Positions 11,250 through 26,048 are shown, counted from the stretch's first letter. The stretch: 64,000 bases of DNA from Bathymodiolus brooksi (GCA_963680875.1 OY804577.1:146896196-146960195); one strand, 5' to 3'. Numbers and translations: made by a program. The notes: generated by a model not told the origin, from the sequence alone.

Positions 11250-14200
11250 CTACTGGGCGGATGATACCATCGAGGACTAATAGTCAACTAGCAGAGGTAT
11301 CGACCCAGTGATAGAAATACTGACTACTGGGCGGGTGATACCCCCGGGGACTAATAGTCAACCAGCAGAGGTATCGACCCAGTGATAGAAATACTGACTA
11401 CTGGGCGGATGATACCCTCGGGGACTAATAGTCAACTAGCAGAGGTATCGACCCAGTGATAGAAATACTGACTACTGGGCGGATGATACCCTCGGGGACT
11501 AATAGTCAACTAGCAGAGGTATCGACCCAGTGATAGAAATACTGACTACTGGGCGGATGATACCCTCGGGGACTAATAGTCAACCAGCAGAGGTATCGAC
11601 CCAGTGATAGAAATACTGACTACTGGGCGGATGATACCCTCGGGGACTAATAGTCAACTAGCAGAGGTATCGACCCAGTGATAGAAATACTGACTACAGG
11701 GCGGATGATACCCTCGGGGACTAATAGTCAACTAGCAGAGGTATCGACTCAGTGATAGAAATACTGACTACTGGGCGGATGATACCCTCGGGGACTAATA
11801 GTCAACCAGCAGAGGTATCGACCCAGTGATAGAAATACTGACTACTGGGCGGATGATACCCTCGGTGACTAATAGTCAACCAGCAGAGGTATCGACCCAG
11901 TGATAGAAATACTGACTACTGGGCGGATGATACCATCGGGGACTAATAGTCAACTAGAAGAGGTATCGACCCAGTGATAGAAATACTGACTACTGGGCTG
12001 GTGATACCCTGGGGGACTAATAGTCAACCAGCAGAGGTATCGACCCAGTGATAGAAATACTGACTACTGGGCGGATGATACCCTCGGGGACTAATAGTCA
12101 ACTAGCAGAGGTATCGACCCAGTGATAGAAATACTGACTACTGGGCGGATGATACCATCGGGGACTAATATTCAACCAGCAGAGGTATCGACCCAGTGAT
12201 AGAAATACTGACTACTGGGCGGATGATACCCTCGGGGACTAATAGTCAACTAGCAGAGGTATCGACCCAGTGATAGAAATACTGACTACTGGGCGGATGA
12301 TACCCTCGGGGACTAATAGTCAACCAGCAGAGGTATCGACCCAGTGATAGAAATACTGACTACTGGGCGGATGATACCATCGAGGACTAATAGTCAACTA
12401 GCAGAGGTATCGACCCAGTGATAGAAATACTGACTACTGGGCGGGTGATACCCCCGGGGACTAATAGTCAACCAGCAGAGGTATCGACCCAGTGATAGAA
12501 ATACTGACTACTGGGCGGATGATACCCTCGGGGACTAATAGTCAACTAGCAGAGGTATCGACCCAGTGATAGAAATACTGACTACTGGGCGGATGATACC
12601 CTCGGGGACTAATAGTCAACTAGCAGAGGTATCGACCCAATGATAGAAATACTGACTACTGGGCGGATGATACCCTCGGGGACTAATAGTCAACCAGCAG
12701 AGGTATCGACCCAGTGATAGAAATACTGACTACTGGGCGGATGATACCCTCGGGACTAATAGTCAACTAGCAGAGGTATCGACCCAGTGATAGAAATACT
12801 GACTACTGGGCGGATGATACCCTCGGGGACTAATAGTAAACTAGCAGAGGTATCGACTCAGTGATAGAAATACTGACTACTGGGCGGATGATACCCTCGG
12901 GGACTAATAGTCAACCAGCAGAGGTATCGACCCAGTGATAGAAATACTGACTACTGGGCGGATGATACCCTCGGTGACTAATAGTCAACCAGCAGAGGTA
13001 TCGACCCAGTGATAGAAATACTGACTACTGGGCGGATGATACCATCGGGGACTAATAGTCAACTAGAAGAGGTATCGACCCAGTGATAGAAATACTGACT
13101 ACTGGGCGGGTGATACCCTCGGGGACTAATAGTCAACTAGCAGAGGTATCGACCCAGTGATAGAAATACTGACTACTGGGCGGATGATACCCTCGGGGAC
13201 TAATATTCAACCAGCAGAGGTATCGACCCAGTGATAGAAATACTGACTACTGGGCGGATGATACCCTCGGGGACTAATAGTCAACTAGCAGAGGTATCGA
13301 CCCAGTGATAGAAATACTGACTACTGGGCGGATGATACCCTCGGGGACTAATAGTCAACTAGCAGAGGTATCGACCCAGTGATAGAAATACTGACTACTG
13401 GGCGGATGATACCCTCGGGGACTAATAGTCAACTAGCAGAGGTATCGACCCAGTGATAGAAATACTGACTACTGGGCGGATGATACCCTCGGGGACTAAT
13501 AGTCATCTAACGGAGGTATCGACCCAGTGATAGAAATACTGACTACTGGGCGGATGATACCCTCGGGGACTAATAGTCAACTAGCAGAGGTATCGACCCA
13601 GTGATAGAAATACTGACTACTGGGCGGATGATACCCTCGGGGACTAATAGTCAACTAGCAGAGGTATCGACTCAGTGATAGAAATACTGACTACTGGGCG
13701 GATGATACCCTCGGGAACTAATAGTCATCCAGCAGAGGTATCGACCCAGTGATAGAAATACTGACTACTGGGCGGATGATACCCTCGGGGACTAATAGTC
13801 AACCAGCAGAGGTATCGACCCAGTGATAGAAATACTGACTACTGGGCGGATGATACCCTCGGGGACTAATAGTCAACTAGCAGAGGTATCGACCCAGTGA
13901 TAGAAATACTGACTACTGGGCGGATGATACCATCGAGGACTAATAGTCAACTAGCAGAGGTATCGACCCAGTGATAGAAATACTGACTACTGGGCGGGTG
14001 ATACCCCCGGGGACTAATAGTCAACCAGCAGAGGTATCGACCCAGTGATAGAAATACTGACTACTGGGCGGATGATACCCTCGGGGACTAATAGTCAACT
14101 AGCAGAGGTATCGACCCAGTGATAGAAATACTGACTACTGGGCGGATGATACCCTCGGGGACTAATAGTCAACTAGCAGAGGTATCGACCCAGTGATAGA

Positions 14201-14650
14201 AATACTGACTACTGGGCGGATGATACCCTCGGGGACTAATAGTCAACCAGCAGAGGTATCGACCCAGTGATAGAAATACTGACTACTGGGCGGATGATAC
14301 CCTCGGGGACTAATAATCAACTAGCAGAGGTATCGACCCAGTGATAGAAATACTGACTACTGGGCGGATGATACCCTCGGGGACTAATAGTAAACTAGCA
14401 GAGGTATCGACTCAGTGATAGAAATACTGACTACTGGGCGGATGATACCCTCGGGGACTAATAGTCAACCAGCAGAGGTATCGACCCAGTGATAGAAATA
14501 CTGACTACTGGGCGGATGATACCCTCGGTGACTAATAGTCAACCAGCAGAGGTATCGACCCAGTGATAGAAATACTGACTACTTGGCGGATGATACCATC
14601 GGGGACTAATAGTCAACTAGAAGAGGTATCGACCCAGTGATAGAAATACT
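11250..14650 (+). repeat. Three related blocks at 15- and 21-monomer spacing
   Basis: Blocks begin at about 11250, 12360 and 13913 with an accatcgagg monomer followed by gcgggtgatacccccgg. The diagnostic C lies at 11344, 12454 and 14007. Spacings are 1,110 bp (15 x 74) and 1,553 bp (21 x 74 minus 1, from the deletion near 12753). The second and third blocks also share agtaaac at 12838 and 14392, which the first block lacks. The same two-monomer marker reappears at 18669 and 21777. Confidence 0.83.
12750..12758 (+). other. One-base deletion (cgggact)
   Basis: The four-G run is reduced to three. It explains the 1,553-bp rather than 1,554-bp spacing between the second and third blocks starting at 12360 and 13913. 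Confidence 0.88.
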
Positions 14651-16946
14651 GACTACTGGGCGGGTGATACCCTCGGGGACTAATAGTCAACCAGCAGAGG
14701 TATCGACCCAGTGATAGAAATACTGACTACTGGGCGGATGATACCCTCGGGGACTAATAGTCAACTAGCAGAGGTATCGACCCAGTGATAGAAATACTGA
14801 CTACTGGGCGGATGATACCCTCGGGGACTAATATTCAACCAGCAGAGGTATCGACCCAGTGATAGAAATACTGACTACTGGGCGGATGATACCCTCGGGT
14901 ACTAATAGTCAACTAGCAGAGGTATCGACCCAGTGATAGAAATACTGACTACTGGGCGGATGATACCCTCGGGGACTAATAGTCAACTAGCAGAGGTATC
15001 GACCCAGTGATAGAAATACTGACTACTGGGCGGATGATACCCTCGGGGACTAATAATCAACTAGCAGAGGTATCGACCCAGTGATAGAAATACTGACTAC
15101 TGGTCGGATGATACCCTCAGGGACTAATAGTCAACTAGCAGAGGTATCGACCCAGTGATAGAAATACTGACTACTGGGCGGATGATACCCTCGGGGACTA
15201 ATAGTCAACTAGCAGAGGTATCGACCCAGTGATAGAAATACTGACTACTGGGCGGAGGATACCCTCGGGGACTAATAGTCAACTAGCAGAGGTATCGACT
15301 CAGTGATAGAAATACTGACTACTGGGCGGATGATACCCTCGGGGACTAATAGTCATCCAGCAGAGGTATCGACCCAGTGATAGAAATACTGACTACTGGG
15401 CGGATGATACCCTCGGGGACTAATAGTCAACCAGCAGAGGTATCGACCCAGTGATAGCAATACTGACTACTGGGCGGATGATACCCTCGGGGACTAATAG
15501 TCAACTAGCAGAGGTATCGACTCAGTGATAGAAATACTGACTACTGGGCGGATGATACCCTCGGGAACTAATAGTCAACCAGCAGAGGTATCGACCCAGT
15601 GATAGAAATACTGACTACTGGGCGAATGATACCCTCGGGGACTAATAGTCAACCAGCAGAGGTATCGACCCAGTGATAGAAATACTGACTACTGGGCGGA
15701 TGATACCCTCGGGGACTAATAGTCAACTAGCAGAGGTATCGACCCAGTGATAGAAATACTGACTACTGGGCGGATGATACCCTCGGGGACTAATAGTCAA
15801 CTTGCAGAGGTATCGACCCAGTGATAGAAATACTGACTACTGGGCGGATGATACCCTCGGGGACTAATAGTCAACCAGCAGAGGTATCGACCCAGTGATA
15901 GAAATACTGACTACTGGGCGGATGATACCATCGGGGACTAATAGTCAACTAGCAGAGGTATCGACCCAGTGATAGAAATACTGACTACTGGGCGGATGAT
16001 ACCCTCGAGGACTAATAGTCAACTAGCAGAGGTATCGACCTAGTGATAGAAATACTGACTACTGGGCGGGTGATACCCTCGGGGACTAATAGTCAACCAG
16101 CAGAGGTATCGACCCAGTGATAGAAATACTGACTACTGGGTGGATGATACCCTCGGGGACTAATAGTCAACTAGCAGAGGTATCGACCCAGTGATAGAAA
16201 TACTGACTACTGGGCGGATGATACCCTCAGGGACTAATAGTCAACTAGCAGAGGTATCGACCCAGTGATAGAAATACTGACTACTGGGCGGATGATACCC
16301 TCGGGGACTAATAGTCAACCAGCAGAGGTATCGACCCAGTGATAGAAATACTGACTACTGGGCGGATGATACCCTCGGGGACTAATAGTCAACTAGCAGA
16401 GGTATCGACCCAGTGATAGAAATACTGACTACTGGGCGGATGATACCCTCGGGGACTAATAGTAAACTAGCAGAGGTATCGACCCAGTGATAGAAATACT
16501 GACTACTGGGCGGATGATACCCTCGGGGACTAATAGTCAACCAGCAGAGGTATCGACCCAGTGATAGAAATACTGACTACTGGGCGGATGATACCCTCGG
16601 GGACTAATAGTCAACCAGCAGAGGTATCGACCCAGTGATAGAAATACTGACTACTGGGCGGATGATACCATCGGGGACTAATAGTCAACTAGAAGAGGTA
16701 TCGACCCAGTGATAGAAATACTGACTACTGGGCGGGTGATACCCTCGGGAACTAATAGTCAACCAGCAGAGGTATCGATCCAGTGATAGAAATACTGACT
16801 ACTGGGCGGATGATACCCTCGGGGACTAATAGTCAACTAGCAGAGGTATCGACCCAGTGATAGAAATACTAACTACTGGGCGGATGATACCCTCGGGGAC
16901 TAATATTCAACCAGCAGAGGTATCGACCCAGTGATAGAAATACTGA

Positions 16947-18130
16947 CTACTGGGCGGATGATACCCTCGGGGACTAATAGTCAACTAGCAGAGGTATCGA
17001 CCCAGTGATAGAAATACTGACTACTGGGCGGATGATACCCTCGGGGACTAATAGTCAACTAGCAGAGGTATCGACCCAGTGATAGAAATACTGACTACTG
17101 GGCGGATGATACCCTCGGGGACTAATAGTCAACTAGCAGAGGTATCGACTCAGTGATAGAAATACTGACTACTGGGCGGATGATACCTTCGGGGACTAAT
17201 AGTCATCCAGCAGAGGTATCGACCCAGTGATAGAAATACTGACTACTGGGCGGATGATACCCTCGGAGACTAATAGTCAACCAGCAGAGGTATCGACCCA
17301 GTGATAGAAATACTGACTACTGGGCGGATGATACCCTCGGGGACTAATAGTCAACCAGCAGAGGTATCGACTCAGTGATAGAAATACTGACTACAGGGCG
17401 GATGATACCCTCGGGAACTAATAGTCAACCAACAGAGGTATCGACCCAGTGATAGAAATACTGACTACTGGGCGAATGATACCCTCGGAGACTAATAGTC
17501 AACCAGCAGAGGTATCGACCCAGTGATAGAAATACTGACTACTGGGCGGATGATACCCTCGGGGACTAATAGTCAACTAGCAGAGGTATCGACCCAGTGA
17601 TAGAAATACTGACTACTGGGCGGATGATACCCTCGGGGACTAATAGTCAACTAGCAGAGGTATCGACCCAGTGATAGAAATACTGACTACTGGGCGGATG
17701 ATACCCTCGGGGACTAATAGTCAACTAGCAGAGGTATCGACTCAGTGATAGAAATACTGACTACTGGGCGGATGATACCTTCGGGGACTAATAGTCATCC
17801 AGCAGAGGTATCGACCCAGTGATAGAAATACTGACTACTGGGCGGATGATACCCTCGGAGACTAATAGTCAACCAGCAGAGGTATCGACCCAGTGATAGA
17901 AATACTGACTACTGGGCGGATGATACCCTCGGGGACTAATAGTCAACCAGCAGAGGTATCGACTCAGTGATAGAAATACTGACTACAGGGCGGATGATAC
18001 CCTCGGGAACTAATAGTCAACCAACAGAGGTATCGACCCAGTGATAGAAATACTGACTACTGGGCGAATGATACCCTCGGAGACTAATAGTCAACCAGCA
18101 GAGGTATCGACCCAGTGATAGAAATACTGA
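16947..18130 (+). repeat. 8-monomer (592-bp) higher-order repeat, two tandem copies
   Basis: Copies are 16947-17538 and 17539-18130 and look almost identical. Markers exactly 592 bp apart include ataccttcgg (17189 and 17781), gtcatcc (17206 and 17798), ctacagggcgg (17391 and 17983), ccaacag and gcgaatg/cggagact. The pair directly abuts the first 3,108-bp unit. Confidence 0.9.
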
Positions 18131-21100
18131 CTACTGGGCGGATGATACCCTCGGGGACTAATAGTCAACCAGCAGAGGTATCGACCCAGTGATAGAAATA
18201 CTGACTACTGGGCGGATGATACCCTCGGTGACTAATAGTCAACCAGCAGAGGTATCGACCCAGTGATAGAAATACTGACTACTGGGCGGATGATACCCTC
18301 GGGGACTAATAGTCAACTAGAAGAGGTATCGACCCAGTGATAGAAATACTGACTACTGGGCGGATGATACCCTCGAGGACTAATAGTCAATTAGCAGAGA
18401 TATCGACCCAGTGATAGAAATACTGACTACTGGGCGGGTGATACCCTCGGGGACTAATAGTCTACCAGCAGAGGTATCGACCCAGTGATAGAAATACTGA
18501 CTACTGGGCGGATGATACCATCGGGGACTAATAGTCAACTAGCAGAGGTATCGACCCAGTGATAGAAATACTGACTACTGGGCGGATGATACCATCGAGG
18601 ACTAATAGTCAACTAGCAGAGGTATCGACCCAGTGATAGAAATACTGACTACTGGGCGGGTGATACCCCCGGGGACTAATAGTCAACCAGCAGAGGTATC
18701 GACCCAGTGATAGAAATACTGACTACTGGGCGGATGATACCCTCGGGGACTAATAGTCAACTAGCAGAGGTATCGACCCAGTGATAGAAATACTGACTAC
18801 TGGGCGGATGATACCCTCAGGGACTAATAGTCAACTAGCAGAGGTATCGACCCAGTGATAGAAATACTGACTACTGGGCGGATGATACCCTCGGGGACTA
18901 ATAGTCAACCAGCAGAGGTATCGACCCAGTGATAGAAATATTGACTACTGGGCGGATGATACCCTCGGGGACTAATAGTCAACTAGCAGAGGTATCGACC
19001 CAGTGATAGAAATACTGACTACTGGGCGGATGATACCCTCGGGGACTAATAGTCAACTAGCAGAGGTATCGACCCAGTGATAGAAATACTGACTACTGGG
19101 CGGATGATACCCTCGGGGACTAATAGTCAACCAGCAGAGGTATCGACCCAGTGATAGAAATACTGACTACTGGGCGGATGATACCCTCGGTGACTAATAG
19201 TCAACCAGCAGAGGTATCGACCCAGTGATAGAAATACTGACTACTGGGCGGATGATACCCTCGGGGACTAATAGTCAACTAGAAGAGGTATCGACCCAGT
19301 GATAGAAATACTGACTACTGGGCGAATGATACCCTCGGGGACTAATAGTCAACCACCAGAGGTATCGACCCAGTGATAGAAATACTGACTACTGGGCGGA
19401 TGATACCCTCGGGGACTAATAGTCAACTAGCAGAGGTATCGACCCAGTGATAGAAATACTGACTACTGGGCGGATGATACCCTCGGGGACTAATATTCAA
19501 CCAGCAGAGGTATCGACCCAGTGATAGAAATACTGAATACTGGGCGGATGATACCCTCGGGGACTAATAGTCAACTAGCAGAGGTATCGACCCAGTGATA
19601 GAAATACTGACTACTGGGCGGATGATACCCTCGGGGACTAATAGTCAACTAGCAGAGGTATCGACCCAGTGATAGAAATACTGACTACTGGGCGGATGAT
19701 ACCCTCGGGGACTAATAGTCAACCAGCAGAGGTATCGACCCAGTGATAGAAATACTGACTACTGGGCGGATGATACCCTCGGGGACTAATAGTCAACCAG
19801 CAGAGGTATCGACCCAGTGATAGAAATATTGACTACTGGGCGGATGATACCCTCGGGGACTAATAGTCAACTAGCAGAGGTATCGACCCAGTGATAGAAA
19901 TACTGACTACTGGGCGGATGATACCCTCGGGGACTAATAGTAAACTAGCAGAGGTATCGACCCAGTGATAGAAATACTGACTACTGGGCGGATGATACCT
20001 TCGGGGACTAATAGTCAACCAGCAGAGGTATCGACCCAGTGATAGAAATACTGACTACTGGGCGGATGATACCCTCGGTGACTAATAGTCAACCAGCAGA
20101 GGTATCGACCCAGTGATAGAAATACTGACTACTGGGCGGATGATACCCTCGGGGACTAATAGTCAACTAGAAGAGGTATCGACCCAGTGATAGAAATACT
20201 GACTACTGGGCGGGTGATACCCTCGGGAACTAATAGTCAACAACCAGAGGTATCGACCCAGTGATAGAAATACTGACTACTGGGCGGATGATACCCTCGG
20301 GGACTAATAGTCAACTAGCAGAGGTATCGACCCAGTGATAGAAATACTGACTACTGGGCGGATGATACCCTCGGGGACTAATATTCAACCAGCAGAGGTA
20401 TCGACCCAGTGATAGAAATACTGAATACTGGGCGGATGATACCCTCGGGGACTAATAGTCAACTAGCAGAGGTATCGACCCAGTGATAGAAATACTGACT
20501 ACTGGGCGGATGATACCCTCGGGGACTAATAGTCAACTAGCAGAGGTATCGACCCAGTGATAGAAATACTGACTACTGGGCGGATGATACCCTCGGGGAC
20601 TAATAGTCAACTAGCAGAGGTATCGACCCAGTGATAGAAATACTGACTACTGGGCGGATGATACCCTCGGGAACTAATAGTGAACTAGCAGAGGTATCGA
20701 CTCAGTGATAGAAATACTGACTACTGGGCGGATGATACCCTCGGGGACTAATAGTCATCCAGCAGAGGTATCGACCCAGTGATAGAAATACTGACTACTG
20801 GGCGGATGATACCCTCGGAGACTAATAGTCAACCAGCAGAGGTATCGACCCAGTGATAGAAATACTGACTACTGGGCGGATGATACCCTCGGGGACTAAT
20901 AGTCAACTAGCAGAGGTATCGACTCAGTGATAGAAATACTGACTACAGGGCGGATGATACCCTCGGGAACTAATAGTCAACCAGCAGAGGTATCGATCCA
21001 GTGATAGAAATACTGACTACTGGGCGGATGATACCCTCGGGGACTAATAGTCAACCAACAGAGGTATCGACCCAGTGATAGAAATACTGACTACTGGGCG

Positions 21101-21238
21101 AATGATACCCTCGGAGACCAATAGTCAACCAGCAGAGGTATCGACCCAGTGATAGAAATACTGACTACTGGGCGGATGATACCATCGGGGACTAATAGTC
21201 AACTAGCAGAGGTATCTACCCAGTGATAGAAATACTGA
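18131..21238 (+). repeat. 42-monomer (3,108-bp) higher-order unit, copy 1
   Basis: This 42-monomer block matches the next one at 3,108-bp offset. Shared markers include agtctacc (18461 and 21569), atattgac (18941 and 22049; 19829 and 22937), ctgaatac (19537 and 22645; 20425 and 23533), agtgaac (20682 and 23790) and ggtatctacc near its end (21217 and 24325). An internal 12-monomer (888-bp) duplication puts the atattgac and ctgaatac monomers in twice per unit. Confidence 0.92.
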
Positions 21239-24200
21239 CTACTGGGCGGATGATACCCTCGGGGACTAATAGTCAACCAGCAGAGGTATCGACCCAGTGA
21301 TAGAAATACTGACTACTGGGCGGATGATACCCTCGGTGACTAATAGTCAACCAGCAGAGGTATCGACCCAGTGATAGAAATACTGACTACTGGGCGGATG
21401 ATACCCTCGGGGACTAATAGTCAACTAGAAGAGGTATCGACCCAGTGATAGAAATACTGACTACTGGGCGGATGATACCCTCGAGGACTAATAGTCAATT
21501 AGCAGAGATATCGACCCAGTGATAGAAATACTGACTACTGGGCGGGTGATACCCTCGGGGACTAATAGTCTACCAGCAGAGGTATCGACCCAGTGATAGA
21601 AATACTGACTACTGGGCGGATGATACCATCGGGGACTAATAGTCAACTAGCAGAGGTATCGACCCAGTGATAGAAATACTGACTACTGGGCGGATGATAC
21701 CATCGAGGACTAATAGTCAACTAGCAGAGGTATCGACCCAGTGATAGAAATACTGACTACTGGGCGGGTGATACCCCCGGGGACTAATAGTCAACCAGCA
21801 GAGGTATCGACCCAGTGATAGAAATACTGACTACTGGGCGGATGATACCCTCGGGGACTAATAGTCAACTAGCAGAGGTATCGACCCAGTGATAGAAATA
21901 CTGACTACTGGGCGGATGATACCCTCAGGGACTAATAGTCAACTAGCAGAGGTATCGACCCAGTGATAGAAATACTGACTACTGGGCGGATGATACCCTC
22001 GGGGACTAATAGTCAACCAGCAGAGGTATCGACCCAGTGATAGAAATATTGACTACTGGGCGGATGATACCCTCGGGGACTAATAGTCAACTAGCAGAGG
22101 TATCGACCCAGTGATAGAAATACTGACTACTGGGCGGATGATACACTCGGGGACTAATAGTAAACTAGCAGAGGTATCGACCCAGTGATAGAAATACTGA
22201 CTACTGGGCGGATGATACCCTCGGGGACTAATAGTCAACCAGCAGAGGTATCGACCCAGTGATAGAAATACTGACTACTGGGCGGATGATACCCTCGGTG
22301 ACTAATAGTCAACCAGCAGAGGTATCGACCCAGTGATAGAAATACTGACTACTGGGCGGATGATACCCTCGGGGACTAATAGTCAACTAGAAGAGGTATC
22401 GACCCAGTGATAGAAATACTGACTACTGGGCGAATGATACCCTCGGGGACTAATAGTCAACCACCAGAGGTATCGACCCAGTGATAGAAATACTGACTAC
22501 TGGGCGGATGATACCCTCGGGGACTAATAGTCAACTAGCAGAGGTATCGACCCAGTGATAGAAATACTGACTACTGGGCGGATGATACCCTCGGGGACTA
22601 ATATTCAACCAGCAGAGGTATCGACCCAGTGATAGAAATACTGAATACTGGGCGGATGATACCCTCGGGGACTAATAGTCAACTAGCAGAGGTATCGACC
22701 CAGTGATAGAAATACTGACTACTGGGCGGATGATACCCTCGGGGACTAATAGTCAACTAGCAGAGGTATCGACCCAGTGATAGAAATACTGACTACTGGG
22801 CGGATGATACCCTCGGGGACTAATAGTCAACCAGCAGAGGTATCGACCCAGTGATAGAAATACTGACTACTGGGCGGATGATACCCTCGGGGACTAATAG
22901 TCAACCAGCAGAGGTATCGACCCAGTGATAGAAATATTGACTACTGGGCGGATGATACCCTCGGGGACTAATAGTCAACTAGCAGAGGTATCGACCCAGT
23001 GATAGAAATACTGACTACTGGGCGGATGATACCCTCGGGGACTAATAGTAAACTAGCAGAGGTATCGACCCAGTGATAGAAATACTGACTACTGGGCGGA
23101 TGATACCTTCGGGGACTAATAGTCAACCAGCAGAGGTATCGACCCAGTGATAGAAATACTGACTACTGGGCGGATGATACCCTCGGTGACTAATAGTCAA
23201 CCAGCAGAGGTATCGACCCAGTGATAGAAATACTGACTACTGGGCGGATGATACCCTCGGGGACTAATAGTCAACTAGAAGAGGTATCGACCCAGTGATA
23301 GAAATACTGACTACTGGGCGGGTGATACCCTCGGGAACTAATAGTCAACAACCAGAGGTATCGACCCAGTGATAGAAATACTGACTACTGGGCGGATGAT
23401 ACCCTCGGGGACTAATAGTCAACTAGCAGAGGTATCGACCCAGTGATAGAAATACTGACTACTGGGCGGATGATACCCTCGGGGACTAATATTCAACCAG
23501 CAGAGGTATCGACCCAGTGATAGAAATACTGAATACTGGGCGGATGATACCCTCGGGGACTAATAGTCAACTAGCAGAGGTATCGACCCAGTGATAGAAA
23601 TACTGACTACTGGGCGGATGATACCCTCGGGGACTAATAGTCAACTAGCAGAGGTATCGACCCAGTGATAGAAATACTGACTACTGGGCGGATGATACCC
23701 TCGGGGACTAATAGTCAACTAGCAGAGGTATCGACCCAGTGATAGAAATACTGACTACTGGGCGGATGATACCCTCGGGAACTAATAGTGAACTAGCAGA
23801 GGTATCGACTCAGTGATAGAAATACTGACTACTGGGCGGATGATACCCTCGGGGACTAATAGTCATCCAGCAGAGGTATCGACCCAGTGATAGAAATACT
23901 GACTACTGGGCGGATGATACCCTCGGAGACTAATAGTCAACCAGCAGAGGTATCGACCCAGTGATAGAAATACTGACTACTGGGCGGATGATACCCTCGG
24001 GGACTAATAGTCAACTAGCAGAGGTATCGACTCAGTGATAGAAATACTGACTACAGGGCGGATGATACCCTCGGGAACTAATAGTCAACCAGCAGAGGTA
24101 TCGATCCAGTGATAGAAATACTGACTACTGGGCGGATGATACCCTCGGGGACTAATAGTCAACCAACAGAGGTATCGACCCAGTGATAGAAATACTGACT

Positions 24201-24346
24201 ACTGGGCGAATGATACCCTCGGAGACCAATAGTCAACCAGCAGAGGTATCGACCCAGTGATAGAAATACTGACTACTGGGCGGATGATACCATCGGGGAC
24301 TAATAGTCAACTAGCAGAGGTATCTACCCAGTGATAGAAATACTGA
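21239..24346 (+). repeat. 42-monomer (3,108-bp) higher-order unit, copy 2
   Basis: This is the tandem partner of the preceding unit, with the same order of marker monomers. It carries private changes, for example atacactcgg near 22145 followed by agtaaac near 22172 where copy 1 has the ordinary forms. The copies are therefore diverged duplicates, not one sequence read twice. Confidence 0.92.
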
Positions 24347-26048
24347 CTACTGGGTGGATGATACTCTCGGGGACTAATAGTCAACCAGAAGAGGTATCGA
24401 CCCAGTGATAGAAATACTGACTACTGGGCGGATGATACCCTCGGGGACTAATAGTCAACTAGCAGAGGTATCGACCCAGTGATAGAAATACTGACTACTG
24501 GGCGGATGATACCCTCAGGGACTAATAGTCAACTAGCAGAGGTATCGACCCAGTGATAGAAATACTGACTACTGGGCGGATGATACCCTCGGGGACTAAT
24601 AGTCAACCAGCAGAGGTATCGACCCAGTGATAGAAATATTGACTACTGGGCGGATGATACCCTCGGGGACTAATAGTCAACTAGCAGAGGTATCGACCCA
24701 GTGATAGAAATACTGACTACTGGGCGGATGATACCCTCGGGGACTAATAGTAAACTAGCAGAGGTATCGACCCAGTGATAGAAATACTGACTACTGGGCG
24801 GATGATACCCTCGGGGACTAATAGTCAACCAGCAGAGGTATCGACCCAGTGATAGAAATACTGACTACTGGGCGGATGATACCCTCGGTGACTAATAGTC
24901 AACCAGCAGAGGTATCGACCCAGTGATAGAAATACTGACTACTGGGCGGATGATACCCTCGGGCACTAATAGTCAACTAGAAGAGGTATCGACCCAGTGA
25001 TAGAAATACTGACTACTGGGCGGGTGATACCCTCGGGAACTAATAGTCAACCACCAGAGGTATCGACCCAGTGATAGAAATACTGACTACTGGGCGGATG
25101 ATACCCTCGGGGACTAATAGTCAACTAGCAGAGGTATCGACCCAGTGATAGAAATACTGACTACTGGGCGGATGATACCCTCGGGGACTAATATTCAACC
25201 AGCAGAGGTATCGACCCAGTGATAGAAATACTGAATACTGGGCGGATGATACCCTCGGGGACTAATAGTCAACTAGCAGAGGTATCGACCCAGTGATAGA
25301 AATACTGACTACTGGGCGGATGATACCCTCGGGGACTAATAGTCAACTAGCAGAGGTATCGACCCAGTGATAGAAATACTGACTACTGGGCGGATGATAC
25401 CCTCGGGGACTAATAGTCAACTAGCAGAGGTATCGACCCAGTGATAGAAATACTGACTACTGGGCGGATGATACCCTCGGGAACTAATAGTGAACTAGCA
25501 GAGGTATCGACTCAGTGATAGAAATACTGACTACTGGGCGGATGATACCCTCGGGGACTAATAGTCATCCAGCAGAGGTATCGACCCAGTGATAGAAATA
25601 CTGACTACTGGGCGGATGATACCCTCGGAGACTAATAGTCAACCAGCAGAGGTATCGACCCAGTGATAGAAATACTGACTACTGGGCGGATGATACCCTC
25701 GGGGACTAATAGTCAACTAGCAGAGGTATCGACTCAGTGATAGAAATACTGACTACAGGGCGGATGATACCCTCGGGAACTAATAGTCAACCAGCAGAGG
25801 TATCGATCCAGTGATAGAAATACTGACTACTGGGCGGATGATACCCTCGGGGACTAATAGTCAACCAACAGAGGTATCGACCCAGTGATAGAAATACTGA
25901 CTACTGGGCGAATGATACCCTCGGAGACTAATAGTCAACCAGCAGAGGTATCGACCCAGTGATAGAAATACTGACTACTGGGCGGATGATACCCTCGGGG
26001 ACTAATAGTCAACTAGCAGAGGTATCTACCCAGTGATAGAAATACTGA
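24347..26048 (+). repeat. Shortened third copy of the 42-mer unit (23 monomers, 1,702 bp)
   Basis: The first half matches copy 2 at an offset of 2,590 bp (ctcaggg at 21927 and 24517; atattgac at 22049 and 24639). The second half matches at 1,702 bp (ctgaatac at 23533 and 25235; agtgaac at 23790 and 25492; ggtatctacc at 24325 and 26027). The change of offset equals 12 monomers and lies where the unit contains its internal 888-bp duplicate. This fits loss by unequal exchange between those duplicates. In total 19 monomers (1,406 bp) are missing compared with the full unit. Confidence 0.87.

Larger units (their letters stand above)
1..16946 (+). repeat. Compartment A: mixed-variant satellite
   Basis: This part is made of the basic monomer with many scattered variants and short-range duplications. 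The variant gatagcaa occurs at 510, 1398, 2658, 5026, 6802, 9243 and 15458 and was not seen beyond this part. A loose cassette recurs here and in the next compartment: a gtcatcc monomer, then gactcag, gggaact, ccaacag and gcgaatg/cggagact monomers. The gtcatcc member lies at 334, 2482, 3666, 4332, 4924, 6181, 6700, 9141, 13506, 13728 and 15356. No other feature is visible apart from the sub-blocks listed separately. Confidence 0.75.

Noticed and set aside
18131..24346. The two 3,108-bp units as an assembly duplication
   Set aside because: The copies carry private substitutions (for example near 22145 and 22172), so they are distinct sequences. Read-depth confirmation is still outside what can be seen here.
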